A stretch of DNA of 64,000 nt from Listeria swaminathanii (GTDB taxonomy: Bacteria; Bacillota; Bacilli; Lactobacillales; Listeriaceae). Position 1 is the stretch's first letter; each line of letters starts with the position of its first letter. Shown here piece by piece: positions 36,442 through 44,511 of the stretch. The notes under the pieces were generated by a model. The model worked only from the letters and a program-made list of their open reading frames with translations. It was not told the origin of the DNA and searched no databases. The stretch lies in assembly GCF_014229645.1 (NCBI RefSeq), contig NZ_JAATOD010000003.1, positions 248,001-312,000 on the forward strand. Direction: 5' to 3'. The position numbers and the translations under genes were made by a program.

Positions 36442-36481
36442 ATCTTTTGACGAGCGAGGATGTCAAAAGGTTGTTTTTTTA
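36427..36481 (+). repeat. Second copy of the parS-terminator unit
   Basis: About 55 bases from GTTTCAC through the hairpin CTTTTGAC...GTCAAAAG and T-run are nearly identical to 35867-35921. Differences are confined to the hairpin loop and T-run length. It serves as terminator for the DUF4265 gene. Confidence 0.85.
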
Positions 36482-36574
36482 TGGAATTAGTTATAAATAA
36501 AGCCCACAAACGCCTAGGGTGATATAATAAATTATCTTAATGTCAAAAAATAAAAAGCCTATGGGAGTGTAACT

Positions 36575-37054
36575 ATGATGACTAGTAGTTTTATTGAGGA
36601 AGTAGAAAGACTAATGATTCTAAGCGAAACAATCTATCATTTTAGTGGGACCGGAACACCTGAATTAATTGAAGTTTATCAGGACTCTTTAGGGAATGAA
36701 TTTCCTGCGTCATATAAGGTTTTTTTAGAAAAATATGGAACATTAACTTTTAATGGTGAATCTTTTTACGGCATATCTAAAAGGGGATTAAGCGCTGCAT
36801 CTATCCCGGATGTTAGATTTGCAACGGAGCAGGCGCGCGCACTTGGGGATATAAATAAAGAACTGATTATGATAAAAAATTCAGGCTATGGATCGGTATT
36901 TTCTATCGACACTTCGACGATTGGAGATGCGGGGGAGGCCGTGATAGTTGAAACGCAATTATCGTTCAAACACAATGCTGAGAAGCGGATTGTAGCAGAT
37001 AATTTTGGCGAATTTCTACTAGTGGAAATAGAAGAATCTTTAACCAAGTTTTGA
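36575..37054 (+). CDS. SUKH (SMI1/KNR4) family protein, putative immunity protein
   Basis: A 159-residue protein with ATG after [45 protein letters not shown] is the signature N-terminal part of the SMI1/KNR4 fold, and [17 protein letters not shown] closes it. SUKH proteins are known as immunity proteins against many nuclease and other polymorphic toxins. No toxin gene is adjacent, so it would be an orphan immunity gene. The function is inferred from family. Confidence 0.82.
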   Translation: MMTSSFIEEVERLMILSETIYHFSGTGTPELIEVYQDSLGNEFPASYKVFLEKYGTLTFNGESFYGISKRGLSAASIPDVRFATEQARALGDINKELIMIKNSGYGSVFSIDTSTIGDAGEAVIVETQLSFKHNAEKRIVADNFGEFLLVEIEESLTKF

Positions 37055-37076
37055 TGTAAACGAGGGGACATTAAAA

Positions 37077-37092
37077 AGTTTCATGTGAAACA
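37077..37092. other. Degenerate parS-like palindrome
   Basis: AGTTTCATGTGAAACA differs from parS at two positions, one of them in the central CG. ParB binding is doubtful. Confidence 0.35.
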
Positions 37093-37234
37093 TTTGCGCA
37101 ATATAGCTATTTTGTCAAGTGCATATTGGCTATTTTCTTAGGCATCTGTCGTAATTAATTCACAAAATGTACAATTTGCGTAGAGCTTAACAATGCTATA
37201 ATTAACTATAAATCTTATTATAGGAGTGTTTTGT

Positions 37235-37744
37235 TTGGTACAGTTAATTTTTATAGCACTTTTTATTGTTCTAATCGTACTTATGCCGAAGAATAATAAA
37301 GAAGAAGTAAAAGCAGCACATTTGTTAATTGATAAATATGATATCCAAGTTGCGAAGAAAAAAAATCCAATTCGCCAAATGGCCTTGTTAGAAAAGGCAC
37401 TAGGTATTTCTACTTATGGACGTAACCGTAAGAAAACGTTCATTTTTGTTGGAGGATTCTTTGTTGGAGCAGGTATTTTAGGTTATATAATTTATTTCTT
37501 TATAATGAGTAACAACGTGGTAGCTATAATAGTTTCAGGAATTATTGTGACTCTATATTTAATCGGAGGCACTATAGCTATGTTTGTTATGACAGTTCGT
37601 CAAGCATCTTCATTACGTACAGATTCATGGGCTAAAATTTTAAACACAGTTGACCCTCAGTTCCCAATTGAATTCTTAAACGAGAAAAAATGGCAAAAAG
37701 CCTTCCTTGCTCAATTGGAGAGCATGAACGAACAATTAGCATAA
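37235..37744 (+). CDS. Membrane protein of unknown function
   Basis: A protein of 169 residues. The TTG at 37235 lies eight bases after TAGGAG; the upstream GTG overlaps that site. Hydrophobic helices lie at about residues 1-20, 73-95 and 100-125. The N-terminal helix is followed by a basic segment (KKKNPIRQMALLEKALGISTYGRNRKK). No family is recognised. It lies between putative immunity genes and could be an immunity or housekeeping membrane protein. Confidence 0.7.
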   Translation: MVQLIFIALFIVLIVLMPKNNKEEVKAAHLLIDKYDIQVAKKKNPIRQMALLEKALGISTYGRNRKKTFIFVGGFFVGAGILGYIIYFFIMSNNVVAIIVSGIIVTLYLIGGTIAMFVMTVRQASSLRTDSWAKILNTVDPQFPIEFLNEKKWQKAFLAQLESMNEQLA

Positions 37745-37750
37745 AACAAC

Positions 37751-37786
37751 AAGCATTAGGCTCTTAGGGGTTTGGTGCTTTTTTTG
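37751..37786 (+). terminator. Terminator after the membrane protein gene
   Basis: AAGCA-TAGG-CTC and GGG-TTTGGTGCTT pair, followed by seven T. Confidence 0.7.
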
Positions 37787-37813
37787 TTATGATGGGTATA
37801 CGGGGGGAGTTTT

Positions 37814-37829
37814 TATTCCCCGGGAAATA
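37814..37829. other. Noc-binding-type palindrome
   Basis: TATTCCCCGGGAAATA has 15 of 16 positions of the Noc target known from Bacillus (TATTTCCCGGGAAATA). It lies 20 bases before the start codon of the next gene. Confidence 0.7.
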
Positions 37830-37848
37830 TTGGATAGGGGGTGAACGG

Positions 37849-38316
37849 ATGTTAAACGAATTACAAAGAAGATGGCTGCAAAATCAAATAATAGGTATAG
37901 ATATTATCGTTAAAGACTCTGGGGATGTGAAACTGATTGATATTACATATACTCACAATGAAGTTTTAATAGATACTTTTAAAAAAGAATATGTTATTAC
38001 ATACGGTGCAGATACTACACTGCCTAAACTATTGCAAGATTATAAGGATCCATGGGCAAATTACCAAATAAATGATCGTATTTCGGTTGATGATCAATTT
38101 GTTTTCTGTGGTGAGGGAGAGATGGGCAATGAAGGATTTATTGTCAAAACAGATGCAGATAATCAGATTAATTGGATGCTTTTTTCTACGACATCAAACC
38201 CTTTTATCGAACTAACAATCAATAATAATATCGTATATATAAAGTCTACAGCAGGATTCTTTATTACTTTAAATGTGAAAACCAATGAAATTTCTATTTT
38301 GAATAATTTAAAATAG
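37849..38316 (+). CDS. Putative immunity-type protein, family A copy 1
   Basis: A protein of 155 residues from the ATG at 37849, preceded by GGGGGTGA. No named domain is recognised. Its second half (FVFCGEGEMGNEGFIVKTD...INWMLFSTTSNPFIEL) matches the protein encoded at 38983 (FYCCVGEGSYGSEGFVAYLDE...LLWVLYSETSNPFVNI), so the two are paralogues. Both lie among SUKH genes, which suggests, but does not prove, an immunity role. Beta-rich and cytoplasmic by appearance. Confidence 0.68.
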   Translation: MLNELQRRWLQNQIIGIDIIVKDSGDVKLIDITYTHNEVLIDTFKKEYVITYGADTTLPKLLQDYKDPWANYQINDRISVDDQFVFCGEGEMGNEGFIVKTDADNQINWMLFSTTSNPFIELTINNNIVYIKSTAGFFITLNVKTNEISILNNLK

Positions 38317-38513
38317 AGGAAATACGTAGTTTTCTTGATACAAAATGGGATATAGTATGCATAGAAAATGATAGTCCGTACTTCGGTGTTTATTTTCGAT
38401 ATAGGGGAATGCATGCGGATAAATTAAGTAAATATAAGTTCATGAAAAATGTGATAAATCAGCTTAATGTGGTGGAAATAATTCATGACGAGCAGATTGA
38501 GCGGGAGGGATAG
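38307..38513 (+). pseudogene. Coding remnant of a small protein, 5' end missing
   Basis: An open frame of 68 codons without a usable start codon reads like a protein C-terminus (IRSFLDTKWDIVCIEND, then YFGVYFRYRGMHADKLSKYKF). An in-frame stop (38304-38306) precedes it and a TAG at 38511 closes it. It overlaps the last bases of the family A gene. It looks like the tail of another small immunity-type gene whose front was lost by recombination. The parent family is not identified. Confidence 0.5.
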
Positions 38514-38515
38514 TA

Positions 38516-38947
38516 TTGGATGTTTTTGAGAAACTAGAAGAATTTTTTAAGCAGCATAGTGGTTTGAAGGGGCAACCAGCGACTGAGGAGCAAATACATG
38601 AGGCTGAGAAAATACTAGATGTGCAGTTTAATAAGCAATATATTCATTTCATAAAGCAGTTTGGTGGCGCTTTTGGCGGGATAAGTATTCATGCATTTAA
38701 CAATGGTTCATTAATTGGAAAAGCAACAGTGATTGATTTAACTCTCAAGTTTAGAAATATATATGGAGAAACTATCTCGAAAAAATTAAGCGAGAGTTAT
38801 GTTATTTCAGATGATGGTTCAGGAAATCCAATTTTGATGGATGCTGCTGGAAAAATAACTATCTATTATCATGACTCTGGAGAAAGTGAATTGTTATATG
38901 ATTCACTACAAGAATTGTTAACTTTAACAATGCAGAAAATCATATAA
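38516..38947 (+). CDS. SUKH (SMI1/KNR4) family protein, second copy
   Basis: A 143-residue protein with a TTG start after GGGAGG. It has ATEEQIHEAEKILDVQFNKQYIHFIKQFGGAFGGISIHAF, the SUKH N-terminal pattern, and ends YDSLQELLTLTMQKII. It diverges strongly from the SUKH protein encoded at 36575, as expected for immunity proteins directed at different toxins. It is followed after 35 bases by a family A gene, repeating the SUKH plus family A pairing. Confidence 0.8.
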   Translation: MDVFEKLEEFFKQHSGLKGQPATEEQIHEAEKILDVQFNKQYIHFIKQFGGAFGGISIHAFNNGSLIGKATVIDLTLKFRNIYGETISKKLSESYVISDDGSGNPILMDAAGKITIYYHDSGESELLYDSLQELLTLTMQKII

Positions 38948-38982
38948 AATGTGAAAAACAGATTGAGAGGTAGAAGAAATCC

Positions 38983-39414
38983 ATGATACTGATAAACGAT
39001 TTATGGAATAGAGAAGAGTTGCTGATTAAAAATGGCTTTCATTTTTCAGATGGTTCGGGGGTGGAAGTGGAAATCAGCTACTATCCCATTCCAAATATCA
39101 AAAAGGGTCATTACTTTTCATTTTTGGATGTTTATAAAGCGGATCAAGAAAACATTACAAAAATAGATGTTTTTAAGGAAATCAAGTTATCAAATGGCTT
39201 TTACTGCTGTGTTGGTGAGGGAAGTTATGGTTCGGAAGGATTTGTTGCTTATCTTGATGAGAGTAAAAATTTACTTTGGGTTTTATACTCGGAAACTTCC
39301 AATCCATTTGTAAATATTATGGAAGAGTGCGAAGGTATCGTAATTGCAGAATCAAGCGCTAATTTTAAAATAAGGTTGGATGTAACCAAGCCAACTAGCT
39401 TAAGTTTGAAATAA
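38983..39414 (+). CDS. Putative immunity-type protein, family A copy 2
   Basis: A 143-residue paralogue of the protein encoded at 37849, sharing the GEGxxGxEGF and SxTSNPF motifs. The N-terminal halves differ. Start ATG follows GAGAGG. Function unknown; the immunity reading rests on the neighbours. Confidence 0.7.
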   Translation: MILINDLWNREELLIKNGFHFSDGSGVEVEISYYPIPNIKKGHYFSFLDVYKADQENITKIDVFKEIKLSNGFYCCVGEGSYGSEGFVAYLDESKNLLWVLYSETSNPFVNIMEECEGIVIAESSANFKIRLDVTKPTSLSLK

Positions 39415-39474
39415 AACAGGAAACTTCTTTAAGCCACCTTTTCGCAAATGGCTTTCAAAAGTTTCCTGTTTTTT
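39413..39474. terminator. Bidirectional terminator between convergent genes
   Basis: AAAACAGGAAACTT and AAGTTTCCTGTTTT form a 14-bp stem around a loop that has its own small AAGCCA/TGGCTT hairpin. It serves the family A gene (+) and the MFS gene (-). Confidence 0.88.
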
Positions 39475-39476
39475 AG

Positions 39477-40667
39477 TTAGCTATTTTTTCTAGTTACAGC
39501 TTTTATACAAGTAAGTGCAATTAAGAGTAGCACGGTGCAAAACGCTGGAAATACAAAGAGTGATCCTGAGTGTAGGATTCCGATTAAAAACGTACAAATA
39601 CTGACAATGACATAGTACCCTAAGCTTAAAAAGGCACCAGCCGTACCTGCGACTTCTTGAAATTTCACTAGCGCTAAGCTTAAACAATTTGGTAATGCCA
39701 TGCCGATTCCTACCAAGATAATACAAATGAAGAGAATATACGCTATCACTTGGATTATTAAGGGGAATGCAGAAACTATGCTAAGAGATAGAGTTCCGCC
39801 AAGGGCTAACAAAATTCCTTCTGTAATTATCTTTTGGGGCGAGTGCTGTTTTAGGCGCCGGTTGGAAAGCCACGCACCTAATATAGTTGCCGCCGCGACA
39901 GCACATCCCATAAAGCCATACTGACTCTGGCTAAAATGGAACTTTTCGATAAATATAGTTGGGGCTTCGGAATAGTAACTAAACAAAATGCCGTTAAAAA
40001 TACCAATTAACACACCAAAAGCAACAGTATAGCGGTCGCATACCATTTTTTTACCAATTCCTACCATTTTCTGCACGTTGAAAGAATGAGACGTAACAAT
40101 AATGGTTTCGGGTAGTCGTTTTAAACTCCAGAATAGCAGGCCCATTCCCATCATTACTAAAAATAAAAATACTACACGAAAGCCGTAATACTGTCCGATA
40201 AACCCACCAACTAATGGACCAATTGCTGGCGAAAAGGCTAAGGCAGCTGATATTTTTGCAAATAAATGGTGGCGATCTGTTCCGTGATAGTTGTCGCGTA
40301 AAATTGTTTGCGTAGTCACCGAGCCCGTACTAGCACCAAATGCTTGGATAAACCGCCCGATAAAAAGGACAGTAATACTATTAGACATAAGGCAAACCAA
40401 ACAACCTATAATATAAATAAATAACCCAAAGTTCATTGCTTTTCGTCGACCTAAAAAATCGGAACTAACGCCCCAAAAGAAGACACCAACTGCAAAAGCA
40501 AGAAAGTAGATACTTAAAGTCATTTGAGCCAAATTTAATGAGACGCCATAGCTCGTAGCAATCTCAGTTAAAGAAGGCGTATAAATAGTTTCGCTAATTT
40601 GTGGAAATCCCACAAGGCAAACAAGTAATGCTAAATTGATTTTCTTTGTTTTGATGTTTTTTTCCAT
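39477..40667 (-). CDS. Bcr/CflA-type MFS multidrug exporter
   Basis: A 396-residue, 12-TM protein. The TM2-3 loop motif is GVSSDFLGRRKAM, and RFIQAFGASTGSVTTQTILRDNY in TM4 is the Bcr/CflA signature. The ATG follows AGGAGAG. It is the main product of a transcript that first encodes a 23-codon leader peptide, which suggests induction by a drug that slows translation. Likely substrates would be ribosome-targeting antibiotics (phenicol or similar), an inference from the leader only. Confidence 0.86.
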   Translation of the reverse strand: MEKNIKTKKINLALLVCLVGFPQISETIYTPSLTEIATSYGVSLNLAQMTLSIYFLAFAVGVFFWGVSSDFLGRRKAMNFGLFIYIIGCLVCLMSNSITVLFIGRFIQAFGASTGSVTTQTILRDNYHGTDRHHLFAKISAALAFSPAIGPLVGGFIGQYYGFRVVFLFLVMMGMGLLFWSLKRLPETIIVTSHSFNVQKMVGIGKKMVCDRYTVAFGVLIGIFNGILFSYYSEAPTIFIEKFHFSQSQYGFMGCAVAAATILGAWLSNRRLKQHSPQKIITEGILLALGGTLSLSIVSAFPLIIQVIAYILFICIILVGIGMALPNCLSLALVKFQEVAGTAGAFLSLGYYVIVSICTFLIGILHSGSLFVFPAFCTVLLLIALTCIKAVTRKNS

Positions 40668-40691
40668 AAAATTCTCTCCTGAATAAGTTAT

Positions 40692-40763
40692 TTATCTGGG
40701 AAAAAAACATCCTTCACAGGGAAATGGTGGGACCATGATTTTAATACGCTCGTAAAAATTCAT
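40692..40763 (-). CDS. Leader peptide (23 codons) of the MFS exporter
   Basis: The ATG at 40763 follows AAAGGGGTGA with a normal spacing and runs 23 codons, starting MNFYERIKIM and containing VPPFPCEGC and the end FFPR. The stop lies 24 bases before the exporter start. The proline-rich VPPFP and FFPR stretches are candidates for ribosome stalling. This is the layout of translational or transcriptional attenuators in front of resistance genes. A hairpin (40785-40804) lies just upstream of its binding site and contains CCACCTCC, which could pair with it. Confidence 0.68.
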   Translation of the reverse strand: MNFYERIKIMVPPFPCEGCFFPR

Positions 40764-40784
40764 GTAGTCACCCCTTTCTATTTT

Positions 40785-40804
40785 AAACGGAGGTGGTTCC
40801 GTTT
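40785..40804. promoter_or_regulatory. Hairpin in the leader of the MFS transcript
   Basis: AAACGGA and TCCGTTT form a perfect 7-bp stem with a 6-base loop. On the plus strand it is followed by T6, on the minus strand it precedes the leader-peptide binding site. From here to 41268 the sequence is A+T rich and carries no gene. Confidence 0.5.
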
Positions 40805-41112
40805 TTTCGTTAAAGTTCATTGTAGTATATATGGGCGGAAAGATAAAGTGTTGGTGAGTGTTTGAATAAATATACAATGATATTTACATGATTTCGGTGT
40901 TTAAGTGAAAAAGTTCAAATATATGTAGTTAAGTTAAGCTGGTATGTGAAACTTTTGTGACTATCCAGCTTGAAGCTGAATAGAAACATGTATAATGAGC
41001 CGTCTAGCGCTTTTTTTTATTCTGAAAATGAAGGTTTTTAACACGATATGTGTAGAAAATTCACTAATACACTATAATTTTAGCTATTTATGATATGAAT
41101 TAAGTCGTTCAT

Positions 41113-41150
41113 TACATTTTTGGTTATACATTACTTTTTTGTGTTACATT
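41113..41150 (+). promoter_or_regulatory. Repeated TACATT motif upstream of the bacteriocin gene
   Basis: TACATT occurs at 41113, 41127 and 41145 in the long A+T-rich leader of the bacteriocin gene. It may be a regulator site; no regulator is encoded nearby. Confidence 0.3.
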
Positions 41151-41268
41151 AGGAATAGTTAGAATATTATAAAAGTAAAACTTTGGAGGTTTCATAGGGA
41201 GGATATATTCTAACCTATTTATTTGGTTATGCAATATAAATATTAATTGGAAAGAGGAGGAGAATACA

Positions 41269-41664
41269 ATGAAGAAAAAAGTATGTGTTTTAGCGATAGC
41301 ATTGCTTACAGTGTTATCACCGATGGGCGCCTTAGCTGCTCAAAATCTAAATGAAGGAGAGACTAGCTTAGATTCATTAATGAGCGCAAATAAAACAGGT
41401 GAAAAAGTGATTTTTTCTGAGACCACAACAGGAAAAAAACCTCTATTAAAAGCAGCGAAATCAGCTGGAGGCGGCACTTTCTGGGTTACATGGGGACAAG
41501 ATAGACATTATTCAAATTATCAGCACCCTAAAAAAACACATAAATCAAGTGCCTCTAATTACAGGTATACAGAAAGTAGTCCTTGGAAAACGAAGAACAA
41601 ACTAGCAAGTGTTTGGATTAAATCATCGCTATGGGGTAATAAAGCTAATTGGGCTACAAAATAA
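41269..41664 (+). CDS. Lactococcin 972-family bacteriocin precursor
   Basis: A 131-residue precursor with ATG after GAGGAGGAG. Residues 1-23 are a Sec signal peptide (ending ALA). A propeptide-like stretch follows to about residue 66. The C-terminal part starting AGGGTFWVTWGQD, rich in Tyr, Trp, Lys and Ser with no cysteine, matches the mature region of lactococcin 972 relatives. In L. monocytogenes the homologue Lmo2776 acts on gut Prevotella (from memory of published work). Two genes for the family-specific transporter follow. The exact maturation site is not visible. Confidence 0.88.
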   Translation: MKKKVCVLAIALLTVLSPMGALAAQNLNEGETSLDSLMSANKTGEKVIFSETTTGKKPLLKAAKSAGGGTFWVTWGQDRHYSNYQHPKKTHKSSASNYRYTESSPWKTKNKLASVWIKSSLWGNKANWATK

Positions 41665-41668
41665 TTCC

Positions 41669-41706
41669 TATAAAGCTAAGAAATTATTATGTTTCTTAGC
41701 TTTATA
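41669..41706 (+). terminator. Hairpin between bacteriocin and exporter genes
   Basis: TATAAAGCTAAGAAA and TTTCTTAGCTTTATA form a perfect 15-bp stem with an 8-base loop. The T-run is missing, so it probably stabilises the bacteriocin message or attenuates transporter expression rather than ending transcription fully. Confidence 0.65.
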
Positions 41707-41726
41707 GTTAAACTAAGGATGATTTA

Positions 41727-43895
41727 ATGAAAAAATTTCTTTCCATTATCATATTAGTAACACTTGTCATTGGTAATGTAATGTTTTTTAATTTTATTAC
41801 TAATACCTTGTCGCGTGATTTTCTTTTTAAAGACCAGACAGAAGTGCAGTTTAAATATAAAGATGACTCTCAGGTTTTAGAAATTAATAATTCTATAGAG
41901 CAATTTTCAAAAGCGAACAATATTAACATAGCGCAGTATACATTTTTAGATGAACGCGATTTGAATATTTATGCCTCTAATTGCCAGTATTCACCAAATA
42001 TAAAGCTTAAAAAAGGAGATTATCCCGATAAAAACCGTTTTTTGGCGAATCGGGAAAGTGGCGATGAAAAACAATCGGGTGTGATTTATCATCCTTCTAA
42101 GTATTGGGCTTTAAAGGTTTATGACTTTGGACAAATTAAAAATGTGGGTCTAAGTGATACTTTTTATGTAAGTGGTTTGGATAACCAGGATACTTATCAG
42201 GCTTTTTTAAAGGAATTTGAACAGTACGGGGAAGTAACTACGAAAAGTGTTGACGTGAGCTGGTGGAAGTATATTAATATCCCGTTACTTATGACTTTGA
42301 TTTTATGTTTTGTCATTTTATTTATTTTTACATATTACTATTTAAGATACTCCAAACAGCGGTTATTTGTTAATCGTATATGGGGGAATTCTAAGTTAGT
42401 TACATTAAAGTCTTTGTTCAATAAAACTATTAAATTTACATTGTTTAGTGAGTTAGTGATTTTGGTGGTTTTTGTTGGCATAGTTTTAGTAAGAGGGCTA
42501 TCCGCATACTCAGTAGAAATAGTATCGAAGTTGCTTTTGTTTAATGTATTTTTGTTGATTTTTATTCTGTTTCCGATGTATTTCTTTGGATTACTTAGAA
42601 TACAGAAAATCGATCAACCAAAGTCTGACCAACATATGCAGTCGGCAAAACAACATTTGGCTATCAATTTAGTTATTAAATTTGCTTTGCTTTGTGTATT
42701 TATAGGTACGATTATAGCTTCCTATCAGTCGCTGCAGACGTTAAATACAAGACTAGCTAATATGGACGTGTGGAATGATGCAAAGAACATTTTTAAAGTA
42801 AACGTAGGAGTTTTGCCCGAGAATATTCAAGACGATTTAAAAGCTAATAAAAAATTAAACGATAAGTTAAATGCTTTTTATGAAGAAGGAACAGCTAAAA
42901 AAGAGATGTTTTTAATGTATTCAAATAATTTTACGCGGGTTGAAAATGATACTTTTTTTTATGAAACCTATTTGAATAAGGACTCTGAAATAAATTCGCC
43001 TGAAGGGAATAACGTAGAAATTGATTTTAATTACTTAAAATTAAACCCAATTAAAGGTGTACAAGGGCAGAACGTGGAAAGTGAAACAATAATCAATGAT
43101 AAAGTTTTGAATATTATAGTTCCTACGAGCAAGAAGGAATTCGAGAAAGACATAAAAAAAGCTTATCTTGATCACTTCTATTTTCAAAAGGTAGAGGTAG
43201 CTAATATGTACAATGAGGCTTTGAATCGTCCTGTTTTAGAGCTAGGTAAGGACGACTTAAGTATCAATATTATTTATGCTCAAAATAACCAAGACTATTT
43301 TTCCTATGATAGTAGTACGGGGGATTTACGAACGGGGAACATCACAGATCCAATAGCGATTATCTATACAGGGAACATTGATTCATCTAGTATTGGCGCT
43401 TTTGTAACTTCTTCTGTATATTTTGTTGATAAAACGAAGGGCGATGCGTTTAATGCTATTTTGCCACTTATTAATAATTCAAATGCAAGAGAAATTACCA
43501 ATGTAACGAGTGTTTATCAAGAAGTATCAAGCGAATTAACTGCTTTAAAATGGCAAATATATCAGCAATCGATAGGTACGATTATTTTAGCGATAAGCTC
43601 CTATTCTTTTATGATATTGCTTGTATTATCATATTACCGGGAGAACTTATATAAACAACTTATTTACCATGTATTTGGATATTCGTTTTGGAAAAGTAGT
43701 AAATGGTTTATTATAAGTAATTTGGCCGTGTGTGCTTTTTCGGGAGTCGTTACTTTCATCATTACTAAAGAACCAATTGCTTTATATTTTAGTGTAGTTA
43801 TTCTCCTCATAGAACTGTGTGTTATTTATTTCTTAAAGGAAAAAGTAATTAATAAAGATTTTAAAGCCATACTAAAAGGTGAAAAATATGATTGA
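41727..43895 (+). CDS. DUF1430 bacteriocin-associated integral membrane protein
   Basis: A 722-residue protein of the lactococcin-972 permease family. There is one N-terminal membrane helix, a large outer domain to about residue 185, a group of helices at about 188-335, a second large outer domain (about 345-605), and three C-terminal helices. This FtsX/MacB-like arrangement fits an ABC permease for self-protection or export. It overlaps the ATPase gene by eight bases. Codon use is A+T rich like the rest of the locus. Confidence 0.85.
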   Translation: MKKFLSIIILVTLVIGNVMFFNFITNTLSRDFLFKDQTEVQFKYKDDSQVLEINNSIEQFSKANNINIAQYTFLDERDLNIYASNCQYSPNIKLKKGDYPDKNRFLANRESGDEKQSGVIYHPSKYWALKVYDFGQIKNVGLSDTFYVSGLDNQDTYQAFLKEFEQYGEVTTKSVDVSWWKYINIPLLMTLILCFVILFIFTYYYLRYSKQRLFVNRIWGNSKLVTLKSLFNKTIKFTLFSELVILVVFVGIVLVRGLSAYSVEIVSKLLLFNVFLLIFILFPMYFFGLLRIQKIDQPKSDQHMQSAKQHLAINLVIKFALLCVFIGTIIASYQSLQTLNTRLANMDVWNDAKNIFKVNVGVLPENIQDDLKANKKLNDKLNAFYEEGTAKKEMFLMYSNNFTRVENDTFFYETYLNKDSEINSPEGNNVEIDFNYLKLNPIKGVQGQNVESETIINDKVLNIIVPTSKKEFEKDIKKAYLDHFYFQKVEVANMYNEALNRPVLELGKDDLSINIIYAQNNQDYFSYDSSTGDLRTGNITDPIAIIYTGNIDSSSIGAFVTSSVYFVDKTKGDAFNAILPLINNSNAREITNVTSVYQEVSSELTALKWQIYQQSIGTIILAISSYSFMILLVLSYYRENLYKQLIYHVFGYSFWKSSKWFIISNLAVCAFSGVVTFIITKEPIALYFSVVILLIELCVIYFLKEKVINKDFKAILKGEKYD

Positions 43896-44511
43896 ATTAG
43901 TTAATGTCAGTAAAAAGATACAAGATAAATTGATTTTGGAAAAAGTCTCTCTTTCTATTGGAGCTGGTGAATTTATTGCAGTCGTCGGCGAGAGTGGTAG
44001 TGGGAAGACCACGCTGCTAAATGTTATCGGACACCTAGATTCAAAAGATAGTGGACAAGTTATTATTAACGAGATGGAATATCAGACGAAAAAAGAAGTT
44101 ATGACTCTAAAAAAAGAGGTGTTAGGTTTTATATTCCAAAATTATCTATTGATGGAAAATGAAACAGTGTTTGAAAACTTATCCATTACAGGCGGAGAAA
44201 ATCGCAAGCTGATGATAGAGCATTTGGAAGAAGTAGGAATGGATGAGAGCTATTTAGCAAAAAAAGTATACCAATTAAGCGGTGGAGAAAAACAACGGAT
44301 TGCTATTGTACGCATTTTACTCAAACCATTTCAACTTTTACTTGCGGACGAACCAACAGGCAATTTAGATGATAAAAACAAACAAAAAATCATTGAATTA
44401 TTTTTAGCCTTGAAAAAGCAAGGTAAGACTATCGTTTGTGTTACGCATGACCCGGAAATATCTGCAAAAGCAGATCGAATCATTTACATTGAAGGAGGCG
44501 AAATAAGATGA
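43888..44511 (+). CDS. ABC transporter ATPase of the lactococcin 972 group
   Basis: A protein of 207 residues from the ATG at 43888 after AAAAGGTG. Walker A is VGESGSGKTTLLN, the Q-loop is FQNYLLMEN, the signature is LSGGEKQRIAI, Walker B is LLADEPTGNLD, and the switch His is THD. It resembles MacB/LolD-type ATPases and pairs with the DUF1430 permease. Confidence 0.92.
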   Translation: MIELVNVSKKIQDKLILEKVSLSIGAGEFIAVVGESGSGKTTLLNVIGHLDSKDSGQVIINEMEYQTKKEVMTLKKEVLGFIFQNYLLMENETVFENLSITGGENRKLMIEHLEEVGMDESYLAKKVYQLSGGEKQRIAIVRILLKPFQLLLADEPTGNLDDKNKQKIIELFLALKKQGKTIVCVTHDPEISAKADRIIYIEGGEIR

